DNA from: Candidatus Cloacimonas sp. 4484_275
Lineage (GTDB): Bacteria; Cloacimonadota; Cloacimonadia; Cloacimonadales; TCS61
NCBI GenBank assembly: GCA_002085205.1
Contig: NATF01000047.1
Location: 1 to 9,125, forward strand
Length of the DNA stretch: 9,125 nt
Direction: 5' to 3'
Shown here: piece after piece, positions 1 to 4,654 of the stretch
How positions within the stretch are numbered: the first letter of the stretch is position 1
Layout: each line of letters opens with the position of its first letter
Position numbers and translations under genes: made by a program
The notes under the pieces: generated by a model
Databases searched by the model: none
The model's input: the letters and a program-made list of their open reading frames with translations, nothing else
Told to the model about the DNA's origin: nothing

Positions 1-7
1 GTAACAG

Positions 8-32
8 CGGTTTGTCAAAAATTGACAAACCG
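8..32. promoter_or_regulatory. Perfect 11-bp inverted repeat, operator-like
   Basis: The left arm CGGTTTGTCAA (8-18) and right arm TTGACAAACCG (22-32) pair perfectly around an AAA centre. No T-run follows on either strand, so an intrinsic terminator for an upstream gene is unlikely. A near copy of the right arm (AAAATTAACAAACC at 46-59, one mismatch to AAAATTGACAAACC at 18-31) lies just downstream, which looks more like a set of binding half-sites. The regulator is unknown; the adjacent DUF134 protein is one candidate by position only. Confidence 0.5.
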
Positions 33-133
33 GTGATACTTTTACAAAATTAACAAACCTTCGATTTCGCTGAGTTAACACTTAACCATAAATAAAAATA
101 ATATGTTACAAATCAACTTTTATAAAATTTTGT

Positions 134-163
134 TTGCCAAACTTAGTGTTACCTCATAATAAT
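134..163 (+). promoter_or_regulatory. Candidate sigma-70-type promoter P1
   Basis: TTGCCA (134-139, five of six matches to TTGACA) is followed after 18 bases by AATAAT (158-163, five of six matches to TATAAT). The -35 box lies inside a small palindrome, GTTTG-C-CAAAC (132-142), whose half-site resembles the arms of the 8-32 palindrome, so a repressor or activator could act here. Transcription from P1 would give a leader of roughly 100 bases before the DUF134 gene. This rests on consensus matching alone, in AT-rich sequence where chance matches are common. Confidence 0.35.
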
Positions 164-208
164 ACTTCGTTAGAATAACCAAACACATAAAAAAGTAAAA
201 AAAATAAT

Positions 209-237
209 TTGCATTTTGAACATATGTGCATTATATT
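209..237 (+). promoter_or_regulatory. Candidate sigma-70-type promoter P2
   Basis: TTGCAT (209-214) and TATATT (232-237, five of six to TATAAT) are separated by 17 bases. The -35 box is weak (three of six). A start site near 244 would leave a leader of about 24 bases carrying the GGGAG ribosome site at 253-257. If P2 is real, it excludes the in-frame ATG at 226 as the start of the DUF134 gene, because that codon would lie upstream of the transcript. Confidence 0.35.
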
Positions 238-267
238 GTTTTTGAAAAATGTGGGAGAAAAAAAAAG

Positions 268-723
268 ATGGGCAGAAAACAAAAAAACAGAATAGTTCAC
301 AAACCGCCGCTGTTTTCCAGATTCAAGCCGGCGGGAATCAGGAACGATTCTTTGAAAGTGTTGGCTTTGACGCTTGATGAATATGAGGCGGTTAGGTTGG
401 CTGATTATGTCGGTTTGGATCATGCCGAAGCGGCGGAAGAAATGGAAATTTCTCGTTCCACATTTACTCGATTAATCGAGAAAGCCCATCACAAGCTGTC
501 TGTCTTTCTTACGGAAGGAAGACAGTTGTTAATCGAAGGCGGAAATATTCATTTTCGCGGGAATTTAATTAAATGTCTGGATTGTGGACATATGTTTGAA
601 ATAAATATCGAAAATGTGGTGACCGAATGCCCGGTTTGCGGTTCCAAAAATCTATTGGATCTTGCCGGCGGTTTCGGTCATGGTAATTGTTGCAGAAAAA
701 GATTTCGAGGTGGAAGGAGGTAA
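268..723 (+). CDS. DUF134 (UPF0251) family DNA-binding protein with C-terminal zinc ribbon
   Basis: This 151-residue protein is a likely transcriptional regulator of the cluster. Residues 1-30 carry the basic N-terminus usual in DUF134. Residues 36-82 form a sigma-70-region-4-like helix-turn-helix (LDEYEAVRLADYVGL, then ISRSTFTRLIEKAHHKL). The C-terminal part has a CxxC...CxxC zinc ribbon (C103, C106, C121, C124) and a Gly/Arg tail with two more cysteines (C141, C142). The start at 268 is chosen over the in-frame ATG at 226 because GGGAG (253-257) sits 10 bases before it and family members begin near this basic stretch. Its stop overlaps the ribosome site of the next gene (GGAAGGAGG, 712-720), so the two are co-transcribed. 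DUF134 genes often neighbour NifX-like and ferredoxin-ATPase genes in anaerobes. The metal or redox signal it reads is unknown. Confidence 0.88.
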   Translation: MGRKQKNRIVHKPPLFSRFKPAGIRNDSLKVLALTLDEYEAVRLADYVGLDHAEAAEEMEISRSTFTRLIEKAHHKLSVFLTEGRQLLIEGGNIHFRGNLIKCLDCGHMFEINIENVVTECPVCGSKNLLDLAGGFGHGNCCRKRFRGGRR

Positions 724-725
724 TT

Positions 726-1022
726 ATGCCAAGAGGAGACGGAACTGGTCCAAACGGAATGGGACCGATGACAGGCAGAGGATTGGGATATTGTGCCGGT
801 TACGGTAGAGCCGGATTCACCAATCCCGTAGGCAGAGGATTTGGAAGAGGATACGGTTTCGGAAGAGGATTCGGAAGAGGTTACGGTTGGGGATTTCGTT
901 CTCCGTATGCTTATTCCGATATTTCCGAAAAGACTTATCTGGAAAATGAAATCAGAGTTGTGAATGAACATCTGAAAGCCTTAGAAAAACGCCTGTCCGA
1001 AATCAAAGATGAAAAAGAATAA
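726..1022 (+). CDS. DUF5320 family Gly/Arg-rich protein
   Basis: A 98-residue protein with the hallmark N-terminus MPRGDGTGPNGMGPMTGRG followed by GYCAGY, diagnostic of DUF5320. Residues 36-57 are a Gly-Arg-aromatic repeat (GRGF/GRGY units), and residues about 68-98 are charged and heptad-like (TYLENEIRVVNEHLKALEK), fitting a short coiled coil. The start at 726 follows GGAGG (716-720) by five bases, and an upstream in-frame extension to 687 would lie wholly inside the DUF134 gene. The family has no established activity. It recurs beside NifX-like and ferredoxin-ATPase genes, so a part in metal-cluster handling or assembly is inferred from context. The gene is followed directly by a strong terminator, so DUF134-DUF5320 may form its own short transcript. 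Confidence 0.88.
   Translation: MPRGDGTGPNGMGPMTGRGLGYCAGYGRAGFTNPVGRGFGRGYGFGRGFGRGYGWGFRSPYAYSDISEKTYLENEIRVVNEHLKALEKRLSEIKDEKE
831..890 (+). repeat. 12-base coding repeat in the DUF5320 gene
   Basis: Four 12-base units of the form GGMAGAGGWTWY lie at 831-842, 843-854, 861-872 and 873-884, with 6-base GGTTTC and GGTTGG pieces after units two and four. They encode GRGF, GRGY, GF, GRGF, GRGY, GW in frame. Such arrays expand or contract easily and probably account for length variation in this family. The Gly-Arg-aromatic composition resembles low-complexity RNA-binding or condensate-forming segments, but no function can be shown here. Confidence 0.75.
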
Positions 1023-1029
1023 TCTTTTC

Positions 1030-1064
1030 GCAGGTGATTTTATATCACCTGCTTTTCTTTTTTT
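1030..1064 (+). terminator. Strong intrinsic terminator after the DUF5320 gene
   Basis: A perfect 9-bp stem, GCAGGTGAT (1030-1038) with ATCACCTGC (1044-1052), closes a five-base loop and is followed at once by a T-run broken by a single C (1053-1064). It begins seven bases after the DUF5320 stop. The ribosome site of the next gene (GGAGGA, 1065-1070) starts directly after the T-run. No T-run is present for the minus strand. The arrangement fits full termination of the two-gene regulator transcript, or partial read-through into the downstream genes. Confidence 0.9.
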
Positions 1065-1073
1065 GGAGGAAAG

Positions 1074-1334
1074 ATGAATCGTCAAAGAAATAGATTACGG
1101 GGAAAGAAAAATTATGCCGGAGGCGGAAAGGGAAATGTTTTCGGAAATCCGATTGTTAAATTGTTATTCTCAGCCGTGAGCGGAATTATCGCAAAAGATA
1201 TTTCCAGTCCCGACAGCAAAATAAAATTGATGTTCAACAAAGTATTTCAAATCAAACAGCCCCAAGAAAAACGAAAAATTATTAAAGCAAAATTTGAAGA
1301 AATAGAAACAGGAGGTGATAAAGATGAAAAATAA
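1074..1334 (+). CDS. Small basic hypothetical protein
   Basis: I do not recognise this 86-residue protein. It begins with a basic, Gly-containing stretch (MNRQRNRLRGKKNYAGGGKGN), has a moderately hydrophobic middle (residues about 25-42, NPIVKLLFSAVSGIIAKDI) that could be a short amphipathic helix, and ends in a highly charged tail (KIIKAKFEEIETGGDKDEK). It has no cysteines. The start is secured by GGAGGA (1065-1070) three bases upstream of ATG; since this site abuts the terminator T-run, read-through transcripts would translate it efficiently. Its last 11 bases overlap the start of the next gene, so the two are translationally coupled. Basic Gly-rich small proteins are usual companions of DUF5320 genes, so it may be a remote member of that group. 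Confidence 0.6.
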   Translation: MNRQRNRLRGKKNYAGGGKGNVFGNPIVKLLFSAVSGIIAKDISSPDSKIKLMFNKVFQIKQPQEKRKIIKAKFEEIETGGDKDEK

Positions 1335-1545
1335 AATTAACTTTTATCACGGCAGCGGCGGCGGATTCGGACAAGGAAAAGGACTCGGTCGCGGCGGCGG
1401 AAGAGGCAGAAACAACGGTGGCGGATTCGGAGTCGGCGGATATTGTATTTGCGCTTCCCTGTACCCAAATGAAATGCCCGAATTGCGGTCATGTAATGGT
1501 CCGAGAAGAGTTGCTTGCCGAAAAATCGTAAAAATAAAAAATTAG
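1324..1545 (+). pseudogene. Gly-rich zinc-ribbon protein, frameshifted by internal deletion
   Basis: The frame opens with a Gly/Arg-rich domain (residues about 11-39) and reaches GGYCIC, the start of a C-terminal zinc ribbon common in small Gly-rich proteins of such clusters. It then runs into unrelated sequence and stops at 1543-1545. From 1460 the +1 frame reads CTQMKCPNCGHVMVREELL and stops at 1529-1531: the second half of the same ribbon. About a dozen codons holding the rest of the first CxxC and the linker to PCTQ are missing, with the frame shifted at about 1450-1460. The intended product would be about 80 residues. The start at 1324 has GGAGG (1311-1315) eight bases upstream; a GTG at 1315 is in frame but lies inside that ribosome site. 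The protein as encoded cannot form the four-cysteine site. Assembly error is an alternative to true decay. Confidence 0.75.
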
Positions 1546-1608
1546 TTGATGAATTTGAAACCTTCAAATATTGAAGGAACATTTCATCAAACAAAATTTT
1601 GTTTGATG
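1546..1608 (+). promoter_or_regulatory. Mutually exclusive hairpins in the spacer before the stress-protein gene
   Basis: This 83-base spacer is packed with inverted repeats. TTGATGAA (1546-1553) can pair with TTCATCAA (1583-1590), enclosing an inner stem CCTTCAA (1561-1567) with TTGAAGG (1571-1577). The 3' arm of the outer stem is also part of a perfect 24-bp palindrome at 1585-1608, whose arms CATCAAACAAAA and TTTTGTTTGATG meet without a loop. CATCAA can therefore pair upstream or downstream but not both. No T-run follows, so it is not a standard terminator. It could be an RNA attenuator-like element, an mRNA processing site or a dimeric protein operator. Confidence 0.5.
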
Positions 1609-1631
1609 ACCATTCATAAAAGGAGATTATG

Positions 1632-1988
1632 ATGAAAAAAATTTTGGTGGCGATTGATTTTACGGAAGACATCGAATTGGTTTTGGAATATACAAAAAAA
1701 ATCGCAAAAGCCTTTAAATCGGAAGTATGTTTGGTGCATTCGGAAAGCGTGGAGAATTTTATCACAACTTTAGAACCGGACCAAATTCCTACTTATGAAC
1801 TTATTGAACAGCAAAAGAAAATGATTTCTAAAAAGTTGGACGAACTTAAAAAAAACATCGAACAGGCAAACATTAAGACGATTTCCGTGCTTATGGAAGG
1901 TCCGACTATCGACAACATTCTTCGCGAGGCGGAAGAATTTAAGGCGGATTTAATTATTGAATTTCCAAAAAAGGAGCGTAGATTTTGA
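1632..1988 (+). CDS. Universal stress protein (UspA family), C-terminally shortened
   Basis: The N-terminus MKKILVAIDFTEDIELVLEYTKKIAKAF is the first beta-alpha unit of the Usp fold, with the nucleotide-contacting Asp in VAIDFT, and EGPTIDNILREAEEFKADLII is the usual penultimate unit. Family members continue after DLII with a glycine-rich GxHGxxG...GSV/T segment for ATP phosphates and a last strand; here the protein ends abruptly in EFPKKERRF. At 118 residues it lacks about 25-35 residues, so nucleotide binding is probably lost. An internal deletion joining ADLII to the native tail would explain this, but unlike neighbouring lesions no displaced frame is visible. ATG occurs at 1629 and 1632; the second has better spacing from AGGAG (1621-1625). 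The stop overlaps the TTG start of the next gene (TTGA, 1985-1988). Confidence 0.8.
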   Translation: MKKILVAIDFTEDIELVLEYTKKIAKAFKSEVCLVHSESVENFITTLEPDQIPTYELIEQQKKMISKKLDELKKNIEQANIKTISVLMEGPTIDNILREAEEFKADLIIEFPKKERRF

Positions 1989-2606
1989 AAATAGCAATAG
2001 CAAGCGGAAAAGGCGGAACCGGAAAAACCAGCTTGTCGGTTAATCTTGCCAGTTTTCTGGCGAAAAAACAAGAAATTGTTTTGGTTGATCTTGATGTGGA
2101 AGAACCGAATTCGGGAATTTTTATCGAGGGTGAACTCATTCACTCGGAAAACAAACATAAAATGATTCCCGAATGGATTCCCGACAATTGCACGCTTTGC
2201 GGAATCTGCCAAAAGGTTTGTAATTTTCATGCCGTCATCAAAATGGGAACCAGAATTATGGTTTTCCCGCAATTGTCCGGTAATCGAAGCGACCAAAGAT
2301 GCCGATTTTGTGATTTTGGTTACCGAACCGACTCCTTTCGGATTTCACGATTTGACATTGGCGGTGGAAACAATGAAAGAGTTAGGGAAAAAAATCGGAG
2401 TTGTCATCAATAAATTCGGTTTTGAACATCGGGAAGTAGAAGATTTTTGCGAAAAGGAAAACATTCCGATTCTCGCCCGTATTCCGAACAGCCGCAAAAT
2501 CGCCGAGCTTTATTCCAAAGGAAAACTGATTTATCCCGAAGTCGAGGGACTTGCAAATCAATTTGAAAATATTATTTCTCACATCCAAGAAGAGGTGGCA
2601 AAATGA
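1985..2606 (+). pseudogene. MinD/Mrp-type ATPase with ferredoxin insert, internally deleted and frameshifted
   Basis: The first frame (1985-2413, TTG start with AAGGAG at 1971-1976) gives a deviant Walker A motif (SGKGGTGKTS), VLVDLDVEEPNS, and one 4Fe-4S motif (C69, C72, C75, C79) before running out after FPQL near 2275. The correct downstream half is in another frame from 2274 to the stop at 2604-2606, beginning CPVIEATKDADFVILVTEPT and carrying the rest of the P-loop fold (VVINKFGF, IPILARIPNSRKIAELYSKG). Against the intact paralogue downstream, about 80 residues are missing: the second 4Fe-4S motif and the DGSPG motif. The join lies between two cysteine codons. The product reconstructs to about 207 residues rather than about 285-290. 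Its stop overlaps the next ATG (ATGA, 2603-2606). The intact pair would resemble the paired ATPases of orange-protein loci. Confidence 0.85.
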
Positions 2607-3472
2607 AAGAGATTGTTGTTATTTCCGGAAAAGGCGGAACGGGAAAAACTTCGATTACCGCTTCTTTTGCGGTTTTAGGCGGAAAGGAAGTTGTGGTTGC
2701 GGATTGCGATGTCGATGCCGCCGATATGCACTTGCTTTTGAAACCGGATTTTGAATTTGAAGAAGATTTCTACAGCGGTCTGATCGCGGAAATAGAACAG
2801 GAAAAATGTATAAAATGCGGAAAATGCGCCGAAGTTTGTCGTTTTGACGCGATTCCGATTATCGACGGAAAATATGTCGTTCAACCGCTGGACTGCGAAG
2901 GCTGCGGTTATTGTTATCAAGTTTGTCCGCGAGACGCCATCGCAATGAACGAACAAAATGTGGGAAAATGGTTCGTTTCCAACATAAAAACGGGAACCGT
3001 AATGGTGCACGCAAAATTGGGAATCGGTTTGGAAAATTCCGGTAAATTGGTGGCAAAGGTAAAAAACGAAGCGAAACGCCTTGCCGAAGAAAAGCAAAAA
3101 GATTTTGTGATTGTGGACGGCTCGCCCGGAATCGGTTGTCCCGTGATTTCTTCGCTTTCCGGTTCCAATTTGGTGGTGTTGGTTACCGAACCGACTTTAT
3201 CCGGTTTACACGATTTGAAACGGGTTTATGAGCTCGTGAAGAAATTCGGTTTAAAAAGTGTGTGCATCATCAATAAAGCGGATTTGAACAAAAATATTTC
3301 CGAAAAAATAAAATCTTTTTTAGCGGAAAACGAAATAACTCTTTTGGCGGAAATTCCTTACGACGAAACTTTTACGAAAGCGATGATTGAAGGCAAAACA
3401 ATCGTGGAATTATCGGAAAGTAACATCGGAAAAATAATCAAAAAAAGTTGGGAAACAATCAAAAAATATTAA
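2603..3472 (+). CDS. MinD/Mrp-type ATPase with two inserted 4Fe-4S motifs (ORP-locus type)
   Basis: A complete 289-residue cytoplasmic P-loop ATPase. It has a deviant Walker A SGKGGTGKTS (8-17), the switch-like DCDVDAADMHLLL (34-46), and a bacterial-ferredoxin insert with two clusters (C69, C72, C75, C79 and C98, C101, C104, C108). VDGSPGIGCPVI (171-182) is the Walker B-like segment with a cysteine, followed by VTEPTLSGLHDLK. Proteins of this type occur in pairs in anaerobes and in Desulfovibrio are part of the operon encoding the Mo-Cu orange protein; they probably bind or transfer metal clusters at the cost of ATP, though no reaction is proven. The start overlaps the stop of the damaged paralogue (ATGA) with GAGG at 2592-2595. 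Older annotations call it cobyrinic acid a,c-diamide synthase, which the ferredoxin insert makes misleading. Confidence 0.92.
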   Translation: MKEIVVISGKGGTGKTSITASFAVLGGKEVVVADCDVDAADMHLLLKPDFEFEEDFYSGLIAEIEQEKCIKCGKCAEVCRFDAIPIIDGKYVVQPLDCEGCGYCYQVCPRDAIAMNEQNVGKWFVSNIKTGTVMVHAKLGIGLENSGKLVAKVKNEAKRLAEEKQKDFVIVDGSPGIGCPVISSLSGSNLVVLVTEPTLSGLHDLKRVYELVKKFGLKSVCIINKADLNKNISEKIKSFLAENEITLLAEIPYDETFTKAMIEGKTIVELSESNIGKIIKKSWETIKKY

Positions 3473-3504
3473 AATTTAATTTTGAAAAAAATAAGGAGAA
3501 TACA

Positions 3505-3846
3505 ATGAAAATAGCATTTACGACAAAAGGCGAAAATTGGGATTCGATGATGGATCCGCGTTTCGGAAGAACCGAATATTTCTTGGTTTACGACGAAGAA
3601 AAAGACGAACTTTCCTCTTTTGACAACAGAGATGTGGCAAACGAAGCTCACGGAGCCGGACCGCGCACGGCTCAAAAGTTATTCGAAATAAATCCGAATG
3701 TTTTAATTACCGGAAACGGACCCGGCGGCAACGCGGCGGAAGCTCTCAAAGAATCCGGCATTCAAATTTTCGTCGGTGCCGGAAATATGAGCGTCAAAGA
3801 AGCTTACGAAGCATATAAAAGCGGTTCTTTGAAAAAATTCGGATAA
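3505..3846 (+). CDS. NifX/NifB C-terminal-like dinitrogenase iron-molybdenum cofactor protein
   Basis: A 113-residue, single-domain protein of the Nitro_FeMo-Co (NifX/NafY/ORP) fold. Diagnostic segments are MKIAFTTKGENWDSMMDPRFGRTEYFLVYD (positions 1-30, here seen as first strand, the D-PRFGR signature and second strand), NEAHGAGPRTAQKLFE (46-61) and ITGNGPGGNAAEALKESGIQIF (68-89). ORP and NifX bind Mo/Cu/Fe-sulfur clusters without nitrogenase; no nif structural genes are in the window, so a role in nitrogen fixation is not implied. AAGGAG (3493-3498) lies six bases before the start; the upstream in-frame ATG at 3448 falls inside the preceding gene. It has no cysteines, so any cluster would be held non-covalently. 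It is the likely client of the ATPase upstream. Confidence 0.9.
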   Translation: MKIAFTTKGENWDSMMDPRFGRTEYFLVYDEEKDELSSFDNRDVANEAHGAGPRTAQKLFEINPNVLITGNGPGGNAAEALKESGIQIFVGAGNMSVKEAYEAYKSGSLKKFG

Positions 3847-3916
3847 TTTATTCGACATAAAATAATTCTTAGGAAATATTGGCGGAAATTTTCAAAAAAA
3901 ATCAGGAGAAAAAATT

Positions 3917-4219
3917 ATGGAAAAAACGGATTTTGAAAAACAAGCTGAAGAAATTATCACGGGAGTGAAACATCCTGCGATTGACAACACGCTTCATAAA
4001 TTGGGAATCGTGCGTTCTTACACAATCAACAACGACAATGTCGAAATCGTGATGGCTTTCCCTTCGCTGGGAATTCCGATTTTGGACAGACTGGTTCAAA
4101 GCATAAAAATTCCTTTGGAAAATTTGAACGCAAAAGTTGATATAAAACTGGAAGTGATGACGCGTGAAGAACTGCAAAGATTTTTGTATTTGGAACAAAT
4201 CGCCTGGAAAGGGCTGTAA
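3917..4219 (+). CDS. DUF59/MIP18-like Fe-S assembly family protein
   Basis: A 100-residue protein matching the DUF59 (SufT/MIP18, Mrp N-terminal) fold: an N-terminal helix (EEIITGVKHPAIDNTLHKLGIV), a central strand (NNDNVEIVMAFPS), a helix (DRLVQSIKIPLENL) and a last strand (AKVDIKLEVMT). The tail EELQRFLYLEQIAWKGL is like that of the Mrp-associated subgroup. DUF59 proteins assist maturation of Fe-S proteins, often with Mrp/ApbC ATPases, which fits the ATPase genes upstream. It contains no cysteine, so the cysteine found in many SufT-type members is absent. The start has AGGAG (3903-3907) nine bases upstream. A 70-base AT-rich gap separates it from the NifX-like gene, with no clear terminator. 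Confidence 0.82.
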   Translation: MEKTDFEKQAEEIITGVKHPAIDNTLHKLGIVRSYTINNDNVEIVMAFPSLGIPILDRLVQSIKIPLENLNAKVDIKLEVMTREELQRFLYLEQIAWKGL

Positions 4220-4239
4220 AAAATTATGCGAGCAAAACC

Positions 4240-4650
4240 ATGAAATTATTGATGATATATTCAAATTCTTTTTCTTATAAAACAACGACCAAAACTTTGG
4301 AAAATTTTCCCGACATTAACGAAGAAAAAGAGATAAAAGACTCGTTGGCGGGTTTTATTCATGTGGAAGAAAAAGACGAAGAAAACAAAGCGAAAACGGT
4401 GACAAAACTGATAAAAAATCTGAAGTGGGCGGCGAACAAGAACGGCACGAAAAAAATCATTTTGCATTCTTTCGCCCATCTTTCCGAAAGCAAAGCCGCT
4501 CCCGAAATAACAAAGGAGATATTTGACAACGCCGAAGAAAGATTGTTAAATTCCGGTTTTGAAGTTTGGCAAACTCCTTTCGGTTACTTTCTGGATTTAA
4601 AAGTCGATGCGCCGGGATATTCGCAAGCTCGGATTTTCAAAAGTTTCTAA
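4240..4650 (+). CDS. Free-standing archaeal-type threonyl-tRNA synthetase editing domain
   Basis: This 136-residue protein aligns end to end with the N-terminal editing domain of archaeal ThrRS (tRNA-Thr_ED, D-aminoacyl-tRNA deacylase-like fold): first strand KLLMIYSNSFSYK, GFIHVEEKDEEN (38-49), IILHSFAHLSESKAAPEI (73-90) with the conserved FAHLS histidine (H80), and GFEVWQTPFGYFLDLKV (106-122). The archaeal domain removes serine mischarged on tRNA-Thr. No aminoacylation or anticodon domain follows, so this is a trans-acting homologue. The lysine I recall as catalytic in the Pyrococcus domain, just after PFG-Y, appears as Leu118 here, so the substrate or reaction may differ. There is no good Shine-Dalgarno site; it starts 20 bases after the DUF59 stop and may depend on coupling. 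Confidence 0.82.
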   Translation: MKLLMIYSNSFSYKTTTKTLENFPDINEEKEIKDSLAGFIHVEEKDEENKAKTVTKLIKNLKWAANKNGTKKIILHSFAHLSESKAAPEITKEIFDNAEERLLNSGFEVWQTPFGYFLDLKVDAPGYSQARIFKSF

Positions 4651-4654
4651 AAAA

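Noticed and set aside
8..32. Intrinsic terminator of a gene left of the window
   Set aside because: The stem is perfect but no T-run follows on either strand; an operator-like role fits better.
226..267. Earlier in-frame ATG for the DUF134 gene
   Set aside because: It would add 14 residues unlike the family N-terminus, lacks a ribosome site, and overlaps the candidate P2 -10 box; ATG 268 has GGGAG upstream.
831..890. CRISPR-like or satellite array
   Set aside because: The 12-base units are in frame, encode GRGF/GRGY, and have no unique spacers.
1337..1765. Minus-strand open frame across the zinc-ribbon gene and spacer
   Set aside because: It reads as low-complexity arginine-rich sequence antisense to a Gly-rich gene, a usual mirror effect; no start signal.
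1793..2296. Minus-strand open frame opposite the stress protein and first ATPase
   Set aside because: No family resemblance and no ribosome-binding signal; the plus strand clearly encodes Usp and MinD-type domains.
2229..2413. Programmed ribosomal frameshift in the first ATPase
   Set aside because: A simple slip would not restore the roughly 80 missing residues including the second 4Fe-4S motif, and no slippery heptamer with a downstream fold is evident.
3505..3846. Evidence for nitrogen fixation
   Set aside because: NifX-like domains are widespread outside nitrogenase systems, and no nifHDK, nifE or nifN-like gene is in the window.
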